DNA of 46,850 bases from Zygnema cylindricum (taxonomy: Eukaryota > Streptophyta > Zygnematophyceae > Zygnematales > Zygnemataceae). Both the position numbers and the translations under genes were made by a program. The stretch covers positions 56,587-103,436 of the forward strand of contig JBBHKE010000484.1 in assembly GCA_037447655.1 (NCBI GenBank), in the 5' to 3' direction. The notes under the pieces are model-generated. The model was not told the origin of the DNA and ran no database searches. It saw nothing but the letters and a program-made list of their open reading frames with translations. Positions 21,005 through 32,900 of this stretch are shown piece after piece (within the stretch, counting starts at the first letter, position 1; every line of letters begins with the position of its first letter).

Positions 21005-22179
21005 TGGCCCTCAGAGTATGCAGATCCAAAAGAAGCTTATCTAGATAGTGCCGACTCCAAGTTAATATAAACCCAAGTGACTGACCCCTTGACAGTCAAA
21101 ACCCCAATATAGATTCACCTCTGTGAAATAACACTTTCTTTGTGCTCAGTTCCACCACAGAATGCAAAGTTAGAATATGAGATTTGGACACATTCACCCA
21201 CTTTGACTTTCCCTTAGAAATACAGCCACCCTGGCAGACAAAAACTCTGACCGACTACACCTCTGTGTAGCCTGGACTCCCCTGAGTCCGCAGCAAAAAG
21301 AATCACTGAAAATGGTGAAGTAAATTGATAGTTATGGCTGCCCAAAGTTTGCCATTTATACAGGGTGCTCTCTGGGAGAGGCAGCTGCCTACCCAAAATT
21401 TATCTAAGTCCTATTCCCACTCTAAAACTCTATCTACTGAAGTACGGCACCAATCAAATTACTGTATCGTACAAAAAGGTACAGGTGCCGGTGTACTTTA
21501 TGTACGGCCATTGTACGACATGGCCAAAATGTCGACACGTGTCATATTCGTATTTGTTCCCGTAATCTCCGGAGTTGCCGCAATCCAATGTAGTGTTACC
21601 ACGTGTCACTCAATATCGCGGTGATCGCAAACCGCCAAAATCGTACGCCGCGATCTCGGCATCCTTCACGGCCGTCCGATCAAATTAGATTTCAATCGTG
21701 GCCGTCATAAATACCAGCGCGGTATTCTTTCCGGCGTCAAACAAACTGCGCGGTATTTATTTCGTATTCGTACCGTACGTCGTACTTTATACAACTGTTT
21801 CTATGCAGTATCCATATAGTTCTAGTTAAATGAATTTGTCTTTTTGTAACTGTTTAAATAAACATCATACCCAGTATTATCTAATACAATTTAGACTATC
21901 TGGATAAGACTATCGGCTATCGCGGTAGTGACAAATGGCAGGTACCAGGATCAAATCCTGGCCCTGTCAAAACTGCCTTTTAGAGAAAAAACCCCCTATA
22001 AAACAACTGTCTGTCTCCCTCTAGACAGCACAGGCAGCCATGGCTAACTCCTCCTCCAGTCTTCAATGACTGCGACAAGTGTGGGGACTTGAGGAGGAGT
22101 TAGAGGCAGGCTGTCAATATCTACTATTTTGCTTTTTATTTTGCAATCTCTAGACCTAGAAAATACTTGAATTCCAACA
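20985..22179 (-). mobile_element. 5' LTR of the gag-only copia element
   Basis: 1195 bp, colinear with 17809-19003. The gag start codon (21002-21004) lies 18-20 bases inside the LTR end. Promoter parts on the minus strand are the G-box near 21535, six GTAC words (21440-21520) and TATAAAT at 21354-21360. Hairpin at 22044-22103 and antisense tRNA-like block at 21891-21971. Confidence 0.93.
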
Positions 22180-22184
22180 TTTAG
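22180..22184 (+). repeat. Target-site duplication, right copy
   Basis: TTTAG, identical to 17804-17808 and directly outside the 5' LTR. Confidence 0.93.
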
Positions 22185-23706
22185 GACACCAACATTGTAA
22201 GCACTCTTCTTTTTATTACTCACGTTAAGCCTAAACATTCCTTTGCTACCCTTATCTGCTGTGGAGTAGACTTCATCCTCATACTTAGCTGTAATGACTC
22301 CCTTTCTAGTGAAGGTATCAAATTCCTTATCATCTAATACAAAAGTAGAGACAATATTTTTTGCTGAGCTCATAAATGTATAGTATATTTGAGAAGGTGA
22401 GTATAGAAGTCTTACCCTCTACTAAGACTTTCAAATCTACCAAGCCCACTAGATCTGTATTACCTATTCTCCCATCCCACTACTCTATCTCTACAGTAGG
22501 GATTTTTCTTAGCTTGGTAAAGAGGTGTCGATCAGCACACATATGCATGGATGCACCTGAGTCAATGATCCATCTTTCCTATGAAGCCTCCCAATGGCTA
22601 CAATGGCACACTTTTAATTTCGAGGGATCTTCTTCTCCTCTTGATTCTCATTAAGAAAGAGCTCCTTGTCTTCCTCCTTAGAGGACTCGTTCTCCTCGGT
22701 CTCTCTATCACTTGTGTTACCACAAGTGCCTTCTTCTTTCCTCCAGAAGAACCTCCTCTACGGTTCTCTTGGAGCCTCAGCTTTGCCATCTTGGTATACT
22801 CCCCTAATAAGTGTCCCGACTTTTTGCAAAAATGACAAAGACCCTTTGGGGGACTCGGTCCTCCATATAGATTACTTTCTCCTTTGGAGTTGCTGTACGG
22901 CTTCCTCGGATTCTTCCCCCACCGATCTTTTTCGGCAGCTAGAGCTTGAATGCTCTTTCCTCCTCTTTGAAACTCAATAGTGTTCTCCTGCACAAGTATC
23001 ATCCGGATCCGGACTAGTGTATTCCACTTCCAAGAATTGTCATCCATTTCCTGCATTCGGTATACTATGTTCACAAACTTATCAGGCATCTTCATGATGA
23101 GGGTGTTGACTTTCATCTTCATTGTACCTATCCACCGGGCACTCTCCATCTCCATATACAAACAAGAGAGATCATTAAAGTAGTATTACATTTTTCCCCC
23201 TTTGTAAGTATACTCCCCTATCCTTTCCTCAGCCCACTAAAGCTCCTGAATGGTACCGGCCCTATAGATCTCCACTAAGGTCTCCCACAACTCCTCAGCC
23301 TTGAAATGTGAAGATGGGAGGTTGTCAAAGCTTGAGTAAGATGCCTCAGAATGAAGTGTGTGGCAGCCATGTTTATTTATTCCTACGTTGGAATATCGTT
23401 TTCCTTGGTCTTCACGCTTGCAGCTCCGGGTACCGTGGCGATAGAAGTAAGAGGTATCTCCTCCCCTTTCCTTTTTTTGGACACACTGTTGTTTGTGTGG
23501 TCTGCCTTTTTTGTTGGGACAGATACTCTTGCAGAAAAAACCTCACTCCACCAAACCCTGGTGGGGTTCCTTGAGATGGACGTTTTACTTGTAAACAAAC
23601 AATACCCTAGTATCGTTTTTCACACAAAGCCCTTGTCATGATGGCTTCCCAATAAATAAACCCATATCCGTTAAAGATGGGCACCCTAGAGGGTGGGCCC
23701 AAAACG
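22180..23706 (-). pseudogene. Host copia element: gag and protease
   Basis: From the LTR at 23707 the minus strand reads a damaged primer site, a gag start (GPPSRVPIFNG near 23680) with stops, then a 187-codon open piece (23161-22598). That piece has MKMPDKFVNIVYRMQEMD and a CX2CX4HX4-type knuckle in which the last Cys reads Tyr (CHFCKKSGHLLGEY). Protease-region code follows (SMHMCADRHLFTKL near 22545; LVDLKVLVEGKTS; FRLNVSNKKKSAYNVGVL), ending at the young insertion. Its gag is the closest relative in the window of the 660-codon frame, so this family is its likely parent. Confidence 0.87.
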
Positions 23707-24689
23707 TGCAATTTTGTATCCCCCGTTGGACTACAAAATTCAGGAAGCCTCTAGGTAGTTTTTGACTAACCCCCTTTCAACTAGAACCATTGCTACCTAA
23801 GCAGGAAAACACCAACTTGACTGCACCCTTGTGTAGTCTCGACTCCTCGAGCCGGCAGCAAAAATAATTACTGAAAAACGCCCAACCAAGCGATAAGTTA
23901 TGAAGTGGCAAAGATGCCAATGTATATAGAAGCTTGTTGGGAGAGAGGCGGCTACCTCCTCGATCCTCTAAGTCCTAAACCCCACTCACAACCCCTATCT
24001 ACTGAAGTATGACCCAATTAGAAGACTGTTCAGTATAGAAAGGTAGTATGGCCGATGTCCTTTCTGTACCGCCTTTGTACGACAAGGCCATGAGTGGACG
24101 TCTGTCTCCTCTAGACTTGTCGTCGTGCTCGCCGAGATTCCCACTTCCCAATCCTATCTTGCCACGTGGCGCCCCATCATGTCACCCCCGAAAACCGTCA
24201 AAGCGGCCATTCCGAGATCACGGAGATGATATGTGTCGTTGGATCTAAACCAGCTTTTAATACTAGCCGTTTAAAACAAATGTCCGGTACATTTGTTTCG
24301 TGCACATTATATTCCAACTTGTCACTATGTTCTTTGACTGTAATTCCGTTAATCGGATTAATGTTCGTAAGAAATGTTTAAATAGTTATCACACCCTATA
24401 TATCTCAGCACAGTTCCTGTACTATAGGACAACGCAAACGGCTACTTTCACGAACGGCAGGTACCAAGATCAAATCGTGGGTCCGTGGAACCTTTTTGGT
24501 TAAAAATCCTAACCTCCCTTTCTTGTCTCTTTCAAATAACCTAGGCAGCCATGCCCCAACCTTCCTCACTTGCCTCATTGACTGCAACAACTATGGGGGC
24601 ATGTGAGAAGAGGTGGAGGCAGGTTGCCTATGGTTTTTTTTTTCCTATTAAAACCTTAATAATACCTTCTAAATCAATTAATTTCAACA
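23707..24689 (-). mobile_element. 5' LTR of the host copia element (family B)
   Basis: It starts TGTTGAAATTAATTG (ending at 24689) and ends ACAAAATTGCA at 23707. It is homologous to 3223-4203. It contains the U3 hairpin (24544-24636, loop with TTGACTGCAACAACTATG), the antisense tRNA-like block (24415-24500, with GATCAAATC), GTAC-containing sequence near 24070 and a TATATA element near 23923. It sits within non-LTR RT code, so the host element inserted there. Confidence 0.85.
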
Positions 24690-25560
24690 TGAACAATTTG
24701 GTCCGGCGGGCCGACTATGTGAGTGTCGTCAACAACTGAAGGGAACAAAAAATTTGGAAATGCCGCAACCGATGCTTTGAGAGCCTATAGGTGAGCGAGG
24801 GCAAACAAATGGGCTCTTAGAGGGTCACCTTGACGAGTACCCGTTCTTGATTCCAAAGCTGTAACGTCCCCCAATGGGCCTCCGATTTGATATAGTAATG
24901 GGTTGGGTTTGGAGTAAAACGCACGAACAAAAGGGTAAATTTGGTTTTTAGGAGACGGCCCGTGTCGAAGCTCACGAAAAATGGGGTTGCTATCAACCGT
25001 GTTAAAAGGCATTGGCAATGTCGACTTGGAGAATGACCGAATCCAAATGCAAGTCAAGAATCGCTCGTAAACCGTGGACTACTGCCTCACAACCCCATCT
25101 TATTGCGACACCAGATTGATGTGGGCAAAAATGATATTGGAAAGCACCTTGAAGTTGTAAACACATGGATCTTGCCACGAGACGATATAAGACTTCCCCT
25201 ACAGCAATCGGTCGAACACCACCAGCAACCTTTGAGACACTGGCAAAACGTGCCGCTGCGAGAAGTGGGACTATAGTTGGTGGCACAAGACCCCGAGCTA
25301 ATTGAGAAGCCACTTTGAACAACAAATCAAAACCTTGTAATGGATTTTTTGGAGGGAATAGATTGCGGAAAAGATCATAAATCATCCCCTATGGTCCCCC
25401 AACTGAGAGATGAGGGACCAAACTAGAGCTCTAATAAATGCATCTTCGTCGAGGTCAAAGGGTTATAAAGGTTCATATAAACCAACAAATGATAGACCGT
25501 ATGCCAATGCCACAGGATGAAGGTCTCGCAGGGCTTCAACAAGCGACGTTGTTGTGGGAG
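24690..25560 (-). pseudogene. Non-LTR retrotransposon reverse transcriptase fragment
   Basis: Minus-strand code covers the classic order. It starts with a LVEALRDLHP region (about 25540), then GLVPPTIVPLLAAARFASVSK, GGVRPIAVGEVLYRLVARSM and VILQVDIANAFNTVDS (first catalytic Asp, with a frameshift near 25010). SRTGTRQGDPL and a VVDDTHIVGP block in the catalytic DD position (about 24720) follow. Stops occur upstream of 25385. It is truncated at 24690 by the copia LTR; the rest is not in the window. The clade is uncertain. Confidence 0.85.
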
Positions 25561-25637
25561 ACGGTGTGAAACTTCGTAGTACAAGCCACAGCAAAGACGT
25601 ACACGCGTGAGTCACAAGTCTCAAAAGTCAAAAAGTT

Positions 25638-26450
25638 GTAGTGTTCTGTATCGGTAAAAAATTTATCGCGATAACACTGATAGCGATAATTATCGATTAT
25701 CGAACGGTCAGAGGTCCCGATATATCGGTTCGAGACCAACAAATTTCATATTGGCGATAAGTTAAAAAAAAAATAGTATGCATACAATAATACTTTATAA
25801 TTTACTATATTATTTTATTGATTTTTTGTAGCGTGGTATGCCACGTGTAAGAATTTGTTCCGTACGCTGTTTAACTGGAATTTATTACGTATAACGTGGC
25901 ACAAAAATGTGGACAAATTTAAAATAATAGTTTATAGTTCTAAAATTAAACGAAAAAAATAAATTACATTGTAAATTTGTAAAATCAAACTTTTTCGAAA
26001 ACCAAACGAACATATGAACAAAGCAGACAAACAAATCTATCAGACTGTCGCCATTAACTGTCATTGCCGCCATTAACTGCCATTTATAAATAACAGTCAA
26101 AAAGGACATTCTGGAAGGGGCACCCAAATAAAACCCCCTTAAATTAGTAATAATGAAGAAATATCGCGATTTTTTACCGAAATCAGGGGGGAAGGGGGTT
26201 CGCGTCGCGTCCAAGGAATAACACGTACAGTTGAGTGTACTAGCCGTACATTTATCTGTACGGTCCGTATAGTTATCGCCAATAGTAATCGATATCGGTG
26301 TTATCGCCGATAATTGCCAATGAATATCGGGCATTTATCAGCGATAACACGGATAGCGATATATCGTACCAATATATCGATTATCGGCTATCCGAAAAAA
26401 GGTCCACATCGGTTATCGACAAATCCTTACCGATACACATTACTACAAAT
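25638..26450. mobile_element. Candidate non-autonomous element with TATCG repeats
   Basis: The two ends are inverted and similar: TAGTGTTCTGTATCGGTAA at the left and TAGTAATGTGTATCGGTAA read inward from the right. Both continue into dense short motifs built on TATCG and GATAAC. An AT-rich centre codes for nothing recognisable. This looks like terminal plus subterminal repeats of a DNA transposon, perhaps hAT-like. No clear 8-bp target duplication was found, so the borders are provisional. Confidence 0.5.
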
Positions 26451-27479
26451 TTAGATACCCGAAAAAGACAATTTTTTTTTTCAAAATCTCAACACCCGAT
26501 ACCCGACCGGGTTATGTCACGCTCCTAAACTGTTACCTCTTACTAGATACGCGTTTACGAAAATAAAAGTTAACCAAAGCTCGATTTCTCGCGACTACCC
26601 GTACCCGCCCATACCCCAATAAGTACAAAATTTCACCGCTCATTGTTATTAGCGTTAAAGATATATTGGTGTTGATGTGAAATTATAATTTATAAAATGC
26701 AAGTAGACATGGCATGTTGTAGTCCACGCCTTCACATAACGTTGATAAAATGTAAACTCCATTATGTGATTTTTGGCTATTAATAGTATCGACTTATTAA
26801 CATTAACAACGGTGAGCGGTGTAGTGGTACATCTCATTTGCAAAAAAACTATTCGTGTACCTCTTCTTTTTGCAATTTTTTCTTTTTGCAGTCTCTTTTG
26901 ACGAATATTTTTTCCTCGACAGTCACCTACCTCAAGAGTTTTTTTACTAATTTTGCGTCTAACACTTAGATTAATGTTTATTCTCACTCAAATCTAATTT
27001 TTAGCTACATTTTTTGGATGGTTTTCCTTTCGACTACTACACTATTATGAATCATGCAAAAAATGTAAAGTTTTTACTTTGTATGTTTAAAAAAAAAATC
27101 ATGGTTTTTCACATGGAAAATCAATTAGCAAAAAACACATTATGATGGGCAACAAAAAAAAAAAAAAATTTGTAGCATAAAATACAGAAATAAACAAATC
27201 ATAACAAAAAAATCCTCGTCACATTTTCAACTCTATTATACAAAAAATCAAGCTCAAACTTAAACTTATATGAAATCTATAAACCTAAATTTGGTATAGA
27301 TACTATGTTTTTAAAAATGAGCATTCCGATTTAAAAGAAAAGAGATAAACACTACAATTTTTTTGAAATACAACAAAATTTTCAAAGAAAAAAAAAACGA
27401 ATATAACTAATACAACAAAAATAACAATAGTTAAAAACAAAAATAGAAAGAACGAAACAAAACAAAAAAACTATGCATT
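26451..27479. other. AT-rich stretch, nothing recognised
   Basis: Poly-A/T-rich sequence with no convincing reading frame, LTR or RNA gene. A TTAGCGTTA word near 26649 resembles the ends of small repeats found in UTP25 introns. Part of it may be the 3' flank of the hAT element. Confidence 0.5.
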
Positions 27480-29750
27480 TAAAGGATTTTGGTTGGATCT
27501 AACACACAAAGATCATTAACCAATGAAGTCACTAGTGAGCTCCTCTTTTTTGTGATCGTGTTCCTGACATTCGAAAAATCGCATTTGGACATAGAGCTAG
27601 AAGTCGGAATATATAGATTGGATCCAATGACACAAGCTAAAATAGGAAATCCTCCATCTTTCGCACGAACACTAGGTTTTTTTTTTCCACCATTCGAGTA
27701 TGCTAAAGTTTGATCTTTTGTTGCTGGTTAATTTTAAAACAAAGTAGCGTTTCAATTCATCAGTAACAAACGTTTTTTTGTCGGTAGTTATAAGAACCTT
27801 GTTTTCGTCATCGCTTTCACCAAACTAATTGTGGAAACCGTCAATAATTCCCGATGTTTTTCATTTTTTTGTTATACGTTGAGGACTACCAAAATCAAAG
27901 TCATCACCGAGGTTATTTGCCCCGCTTTCAATTTCGGTTTTCGATACCCCAATTATTGCAAGCTTATGTTTTTGTCGGGTGCTTTTTCACCGTCATAGTG
28001 AGATGTTTTTCTTGTATTACAATGGTTATTGATAGAGGATCGTTTAAACACAACCACATATAAACTTGGTTTTTTTATTTTTTCCAACTTTATGGTCGCT
28101 TCTTGAAATCTTTCCAAAAAAAAATCAAGTTTGGTAACTTGAGTCTTATCGATACAAGCAAAACGTATCAGTTTATTTTGTGCTTGAGAGATTGAGTGTA
28201 TCTCATTCAAATTATCGTAAAAACTTTTAAGCATTCCGAGCAAATAATTCCACCGCGTTCTGTTTTCTTGTTTTAAAGTGTTTTTCAAAAGATTTTTTAA
28301 ATTACTTTGTTTGAAAAATGTGACCAATGGTTTACAAGAGTCAATTAAATCAAATATTTTAGGCACTTCCACATTACATTTTTATTTTTTGGAAGTTCCG
28401 CTTTTGTTCAAAACAGTTGTCACAATTTTAACAATTGTATGGTTTGCCCAAGGTACCCAAGTAAACTTTTTTTGTAGACCTTCAACCTCACACATGTTAG
28501 AGCCACTGTCGGACATAACAACACAACGATTTTCCAAAACATAAAAACCGGACATATCAAATTTGGTCAAACATTTTTTGAACGTCGTTAAAACGTTTTC
28601 CGCGGTATTTTTTTCCTCGGGAAAATGTTCGACTTGAAGCGTGTGTGCATGACGTTTAAATTTTTTGTCGATAAAATCAGGGGGTATTGACATCAATGAC
28701 GTTCTTTTTACTGTCTCGGTCCAAAGATAGGTCGTAAATGCGACCAAAATATTGTTATCAATATTTTATCTAAGTTTTAGTTTGATGAAACTACGACTAT
28801 CTTTGGTGGAAGATAGAATGTAGGTTTTTACGCTATTCACGGACGGGAGTAGTTGGTCGATGTCAACACTTTTGTTAGACGAAACACCAACATCAAACAA
28901 TGCTTGACAAAATGCTTGAAAATTGGGAAAAAAAAATACACAATAAGAAGATATCATACAGTTAATAACCATGATCAATAAAGAAGGTTTTTACTAAGAC
29001 GAGTTTTTTTTATGGATAGACAAATAAAAAACAACAACATGACGATAAAATAATAATAACAAAAAAAAAAGCGTACGATTATAAATTATTGAAAAGAAAA
29101 TAGTGATGAAGCTCAAATTTATAAATTTTATTAACAAAACAAGTTATAATGATATATACATAAAAGCCATCCTTAATAGAAGTCAAAATAAACCATACCT
29201 AAACCGTCGCCTTTTGAAAATGGTCGAAGGTCCTCGCAACACATCAACGCCACCATTTTTGCAAATTTTTTTCGATCACTCGCTTTCGCCTCCGTTTTTG
29301 AAAGAAGCTTAAGAAGAATTCTTCTTGAATTATCTGTCAAAGCTGAACATGCGTGAGTGTCAATTATTGAATTTGTGTTTGTTGACTTGTATTGGTAAAC
29401 TATGAAACATGTATTACAAGCCACAAAACCTCCCCCCTTTGCCATGTATTTGTTTGATGTTTTAGCTTCATAGACATCTTCATTTTTTTGCCAAACAACC
29501 TGAAGTGGCCCTGCTTTTTTTCACTATGTAATACTCAACAGTTTCAACATTTTTTTATTTTTGAAGTTCGTTTTGGATTTTAGCTTTAAGGGAAGCGAGG
29601 ATGTTTTTCACGTACAATACATATACGTCGTATCGCTAATATCTAAAGCTTCGTTTTTTGATATCGGATTGGGTCCCTTGCCACATGTGACGATACGCCT
29701 CGATGCACATCCCTATTTCATTTTGAAAGCGTTTGATGAAAGCATATTAA
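27480..29750 (-). pseudogene. hAT-superfamily transposase remnant
   Basis: Minus-strand pieces in transposase order. Near 29400 is a BED-like finger (CNTCF...THAC), then KFAKMVALMCCEDLRPFSKG. At 28930-28770 is the FCQALFDVGV region. At 28747-28382 is the catalytic-domain block (AFTTYLWTETVKRTSL, FKRHAHTLQVEHFPEEKNTAEN, VVMSDSGSNM, WANHTIVKIVTTVLNK). At 28372-27953 are the helical parts (RTRWNYLLGMLKSFY). Near 27700-27500 is the C-terminal dimerisation region (EWW, then FPILACVIGSN, TSSSMSKCDFSN). Frame breaks and stops separate the blocks. I could not define terminal repeats. It is a dead copy about 0.2 kb upstream of UTP25. Confidence 0.85.
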
Positions 29751-29946
29751 AAATTTGAAGTGTGCGAAAACCATCGGGAACGGTTTAGTCATGGTATTTC
29801 ACTTTTTTGAAAGTAGAAATACGCATATAATACAGTCCAGTACATTACATTTAGTAAAAAACATGAATGAAGGTTCAGCTCCAAGCTTGTTTCCCACCAC
29901 TCTTAGAACACTCGTGTTATAAACCTTACTTGAAAAACTTTTAGAC

Positions 29947-32900
29947 ATGGCACCTGGACGAGGGGGGGGAGATAGAAAGCGTAAACGAGGAGGGCCGTAC
30001 CAGACAAGAGGCAGGGGAAGCAGAGGAGGGAGAAGAGAAGGTAGTGGAAGGGGGAGAGGACGAGGAGGAAGAGGGGATTTTTGGAGCAACAACTTATCTG
30101 CAGAAGGCACTAGAGTAAATGCAGGTATGCTTACTCATATTCATTCCTTCCCTTTTTTTCCCAGCACACCGTGCATTGTTATTAGCGTCAATGACACTAT
30201 ATCGATGTCCCTAAATTTTACCCCTCTAACCTAAAATAGTATCATTGACACTAACTGTATTTTTTTTTCGTAATTATTTAAACGGTTCATAATCAGCCAC
30301 CTTATTTGAAACTGAATTGCAATTAATGGCACTAATTTAAGCCCCACGAATATTTTTTCACTCTAAGAAAGATTCACGGTGTAGTATACTGTGAATCACG
30401 ATTAGTGTCAATAAGACTGATTCGGTGACGGCTTTTTTTGGCCTTTGAACAAAAATTAGCGATGTCCATCTTCTTAACACTATTAAGGTAAAGTGGTTGA
30501 GAAGCGTCTTCGTTGCTAGGACTTCAATTAGGATGAATTACGTTAAAATAAACCCCACGCTATATATTTTGTAACGCTAGTAGCGCTTCGCGGTGTAATG
30601 AAATTATTGGATTATTGAGAGGGTTAACACTTTTTCGTGGCAGTATGGCCTTTGATTTTGAGCAAAGGACGAAGAGAGTCAGACATTGACCAAATTTTCT
30701 TCTTTGACTTGTTTCCCAAATCCTTGAAAATCTTGTTTATCCAATGTTTCAATTGCCTGGTTATTCAAGTTTCACATGCACATGCGCCTTAGCATCAATG
30801 AGTATCAAGACAATTGCAATTGTTGAGGCATTTTAATCTATGAGTGCAAAGTTTTGACATTGTAAATGATATAGTGTTCTATTTCATACTAGAGCTTCTT
30901 TCTTCGCAATTGGCAGTGCAGTTGTCTCTATTTTATCAATGATTTGGTAATTTTCTCTAGGGTGTGAAACCCAGCACTGTTGGGGCGACAAGAACAAAGC
31001 AATATTTGATAGGCAGACCCTTTATGTTAGCTCAAGTAAGTGTTGGCTTAGGTCGATCCTATTGTGTATAAGGTTTATGCCTACTTACGGCTGATTGCAA
31101 ATCAAACAATAGCTTTGTTAGACACATTAGAAAAAGCTGTCTCTTTTTCCTTCTCATATTTCAGAGCATAGTTGCAAAAACCAATTGGAAACTCTATTTG
31201 TGGTTTCCCCGCACTATACGCGTATTAAATCGTATAGTCCGCGTATACTATGCGACTACCGCATATAGCGTTTCCAATTGTTTTCGTACATTTGAACTAT
31301 GCTTTAGAGTTTTCCTGCTTTGAACAACTTTCTGACATTGAGAAGCTTTCTAGAGGCTAAAAGTCTCAGCCTTGGGCTCTGAACTTGGGTTGGCCAGCTA
31401 CCATTGTTGACAAGCCGAAGAAGCATGACAGCAGTGACGAAGATGAAGATCTGGCTGTTTTGAACCCTGGAGGAAGTTCTGTTTACGACGCCCTTCTGTC
31501 CTCCTTGCAGCACAGCGGAACAACTTTTGCTCATGCATACGCTCGCAGGTTTTTTGCGGCTATTGTCCTATGAAGGGATCGCCTTGATGAATGTGACTGT
31601 TTATGTGATAAATGGTAGTGGATATTTGTTCAAAGGGGATGTGGTGCTCTCACCGGCAAGTTAGATGTGTTTATTGCGACATTAATTTTGTCCAGTTTGG
31701 TTTTTAGCAAACTTACTTTGTCATACACTTGTGGTTGTAAAGCTCCGCAAACAGCACCATACTTTCACTTGAGTCATATTTGATAATTCTCATCCTGCGA
31801 AGTCTAGTTTGTGAGCCCAAATTGTTTTTGCGAACACTGATGATGAATAATGTTTTTCAGGCGGTTGTTTATCATATCTGTCATTGTGATTTCAAATTTT
31901 CTGAGCTTTGTGAGGTCCTCGTGAGAATGATGTAAACATTTTTGATACTTTTCTGAACATACTTCATTTTGAGCTGAGACGCATTTGGATCGACCACACC
32001 AGAGTAGTTCTTTTGAGGTTCAAGAGAGATTGAGCTGGTGATCAACTGTGGTTGAATAAAGCTTACATGGCATCCTACATACATTTCATGAGCAATGTCT
32101 TCTGGCAAGACACTGTTTTGCAAGAAATAGAAGTCTTTTTTGATTATGTTATTGCTTTTGTTATTATCATTGTCACTGTAATGCTTATTATTATATTCAT
32201 TGTAGTTGTTGTAACTTCACTATCCAGGACTTAGGCTTGTAAGGTCTTGTTTTGTTTTTACAGAAAACGGGAGGAGATGGGAGGCAGCAGTAGTGAAAGC
32301 GAAGAGGTGGACGAAGAGGTTGCAGAAGCCGACGAGGAAGCAAGTGAAGACGAGAATGAAGATGGGCAAAATGGTTTGTATTCTCAACAAAAGCGTCCTT
32401 AGTCTTCTGTTCCCTCCTTTTGTCTTTTTGTTGTAGTGAATCTGTATGTACTGTCGTCGTGCTTTGCTCACTGGAATTGGAAGGGCTTGTTTCTTATAAT
32501 ACTAGTGCTTATGACGAAGTTCCTTTCTTACATTCCATGCCCTTCCAACTGAATCTCTCCTGTCTATATAGATACAGCTTCTTATTTGTAATATTCTCTT
32601 GCTAGAGTTCATTGGGCATGCAGGCTAGCGGGTTTAGTCTAAAACTTGACAGAAAGCACACGATTCCTTCATGTTTTATAAAAAGGAGAGTCACAACAAT
32701 GCCATGGACTCCATCTGCAAATCTCTAGTCCTCTGCAATGTTCTTGAATTGTGTCTTCTGTGTCCTAGGCCTCTGTCCCTTGTCTTTCATCCATGCTAAT
32801 TCAGGTAAAAGCCTACTGTGGAGAAGGTGCAAAAATGGATGTTAGACAGTGGAGCCAGCCAAGCAGGTCAGTGCAAAGTCTTTTGTCAGACTCGACTGTC

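Noticed and set aside
21004-21005. LTR end placed at the ...GGGCCA just before the gag ATG
   Set aside because: The TTTAG duplication and the restored host frame put the true end 20 bases further, at GAGCTTCA/GAGTTTCA.
25885-26334. 149-codon minus-strand frame
   Set aside because: Low-complexity, AT-driven frame inside the candidate inverted-repeat element with no recognisable domain.
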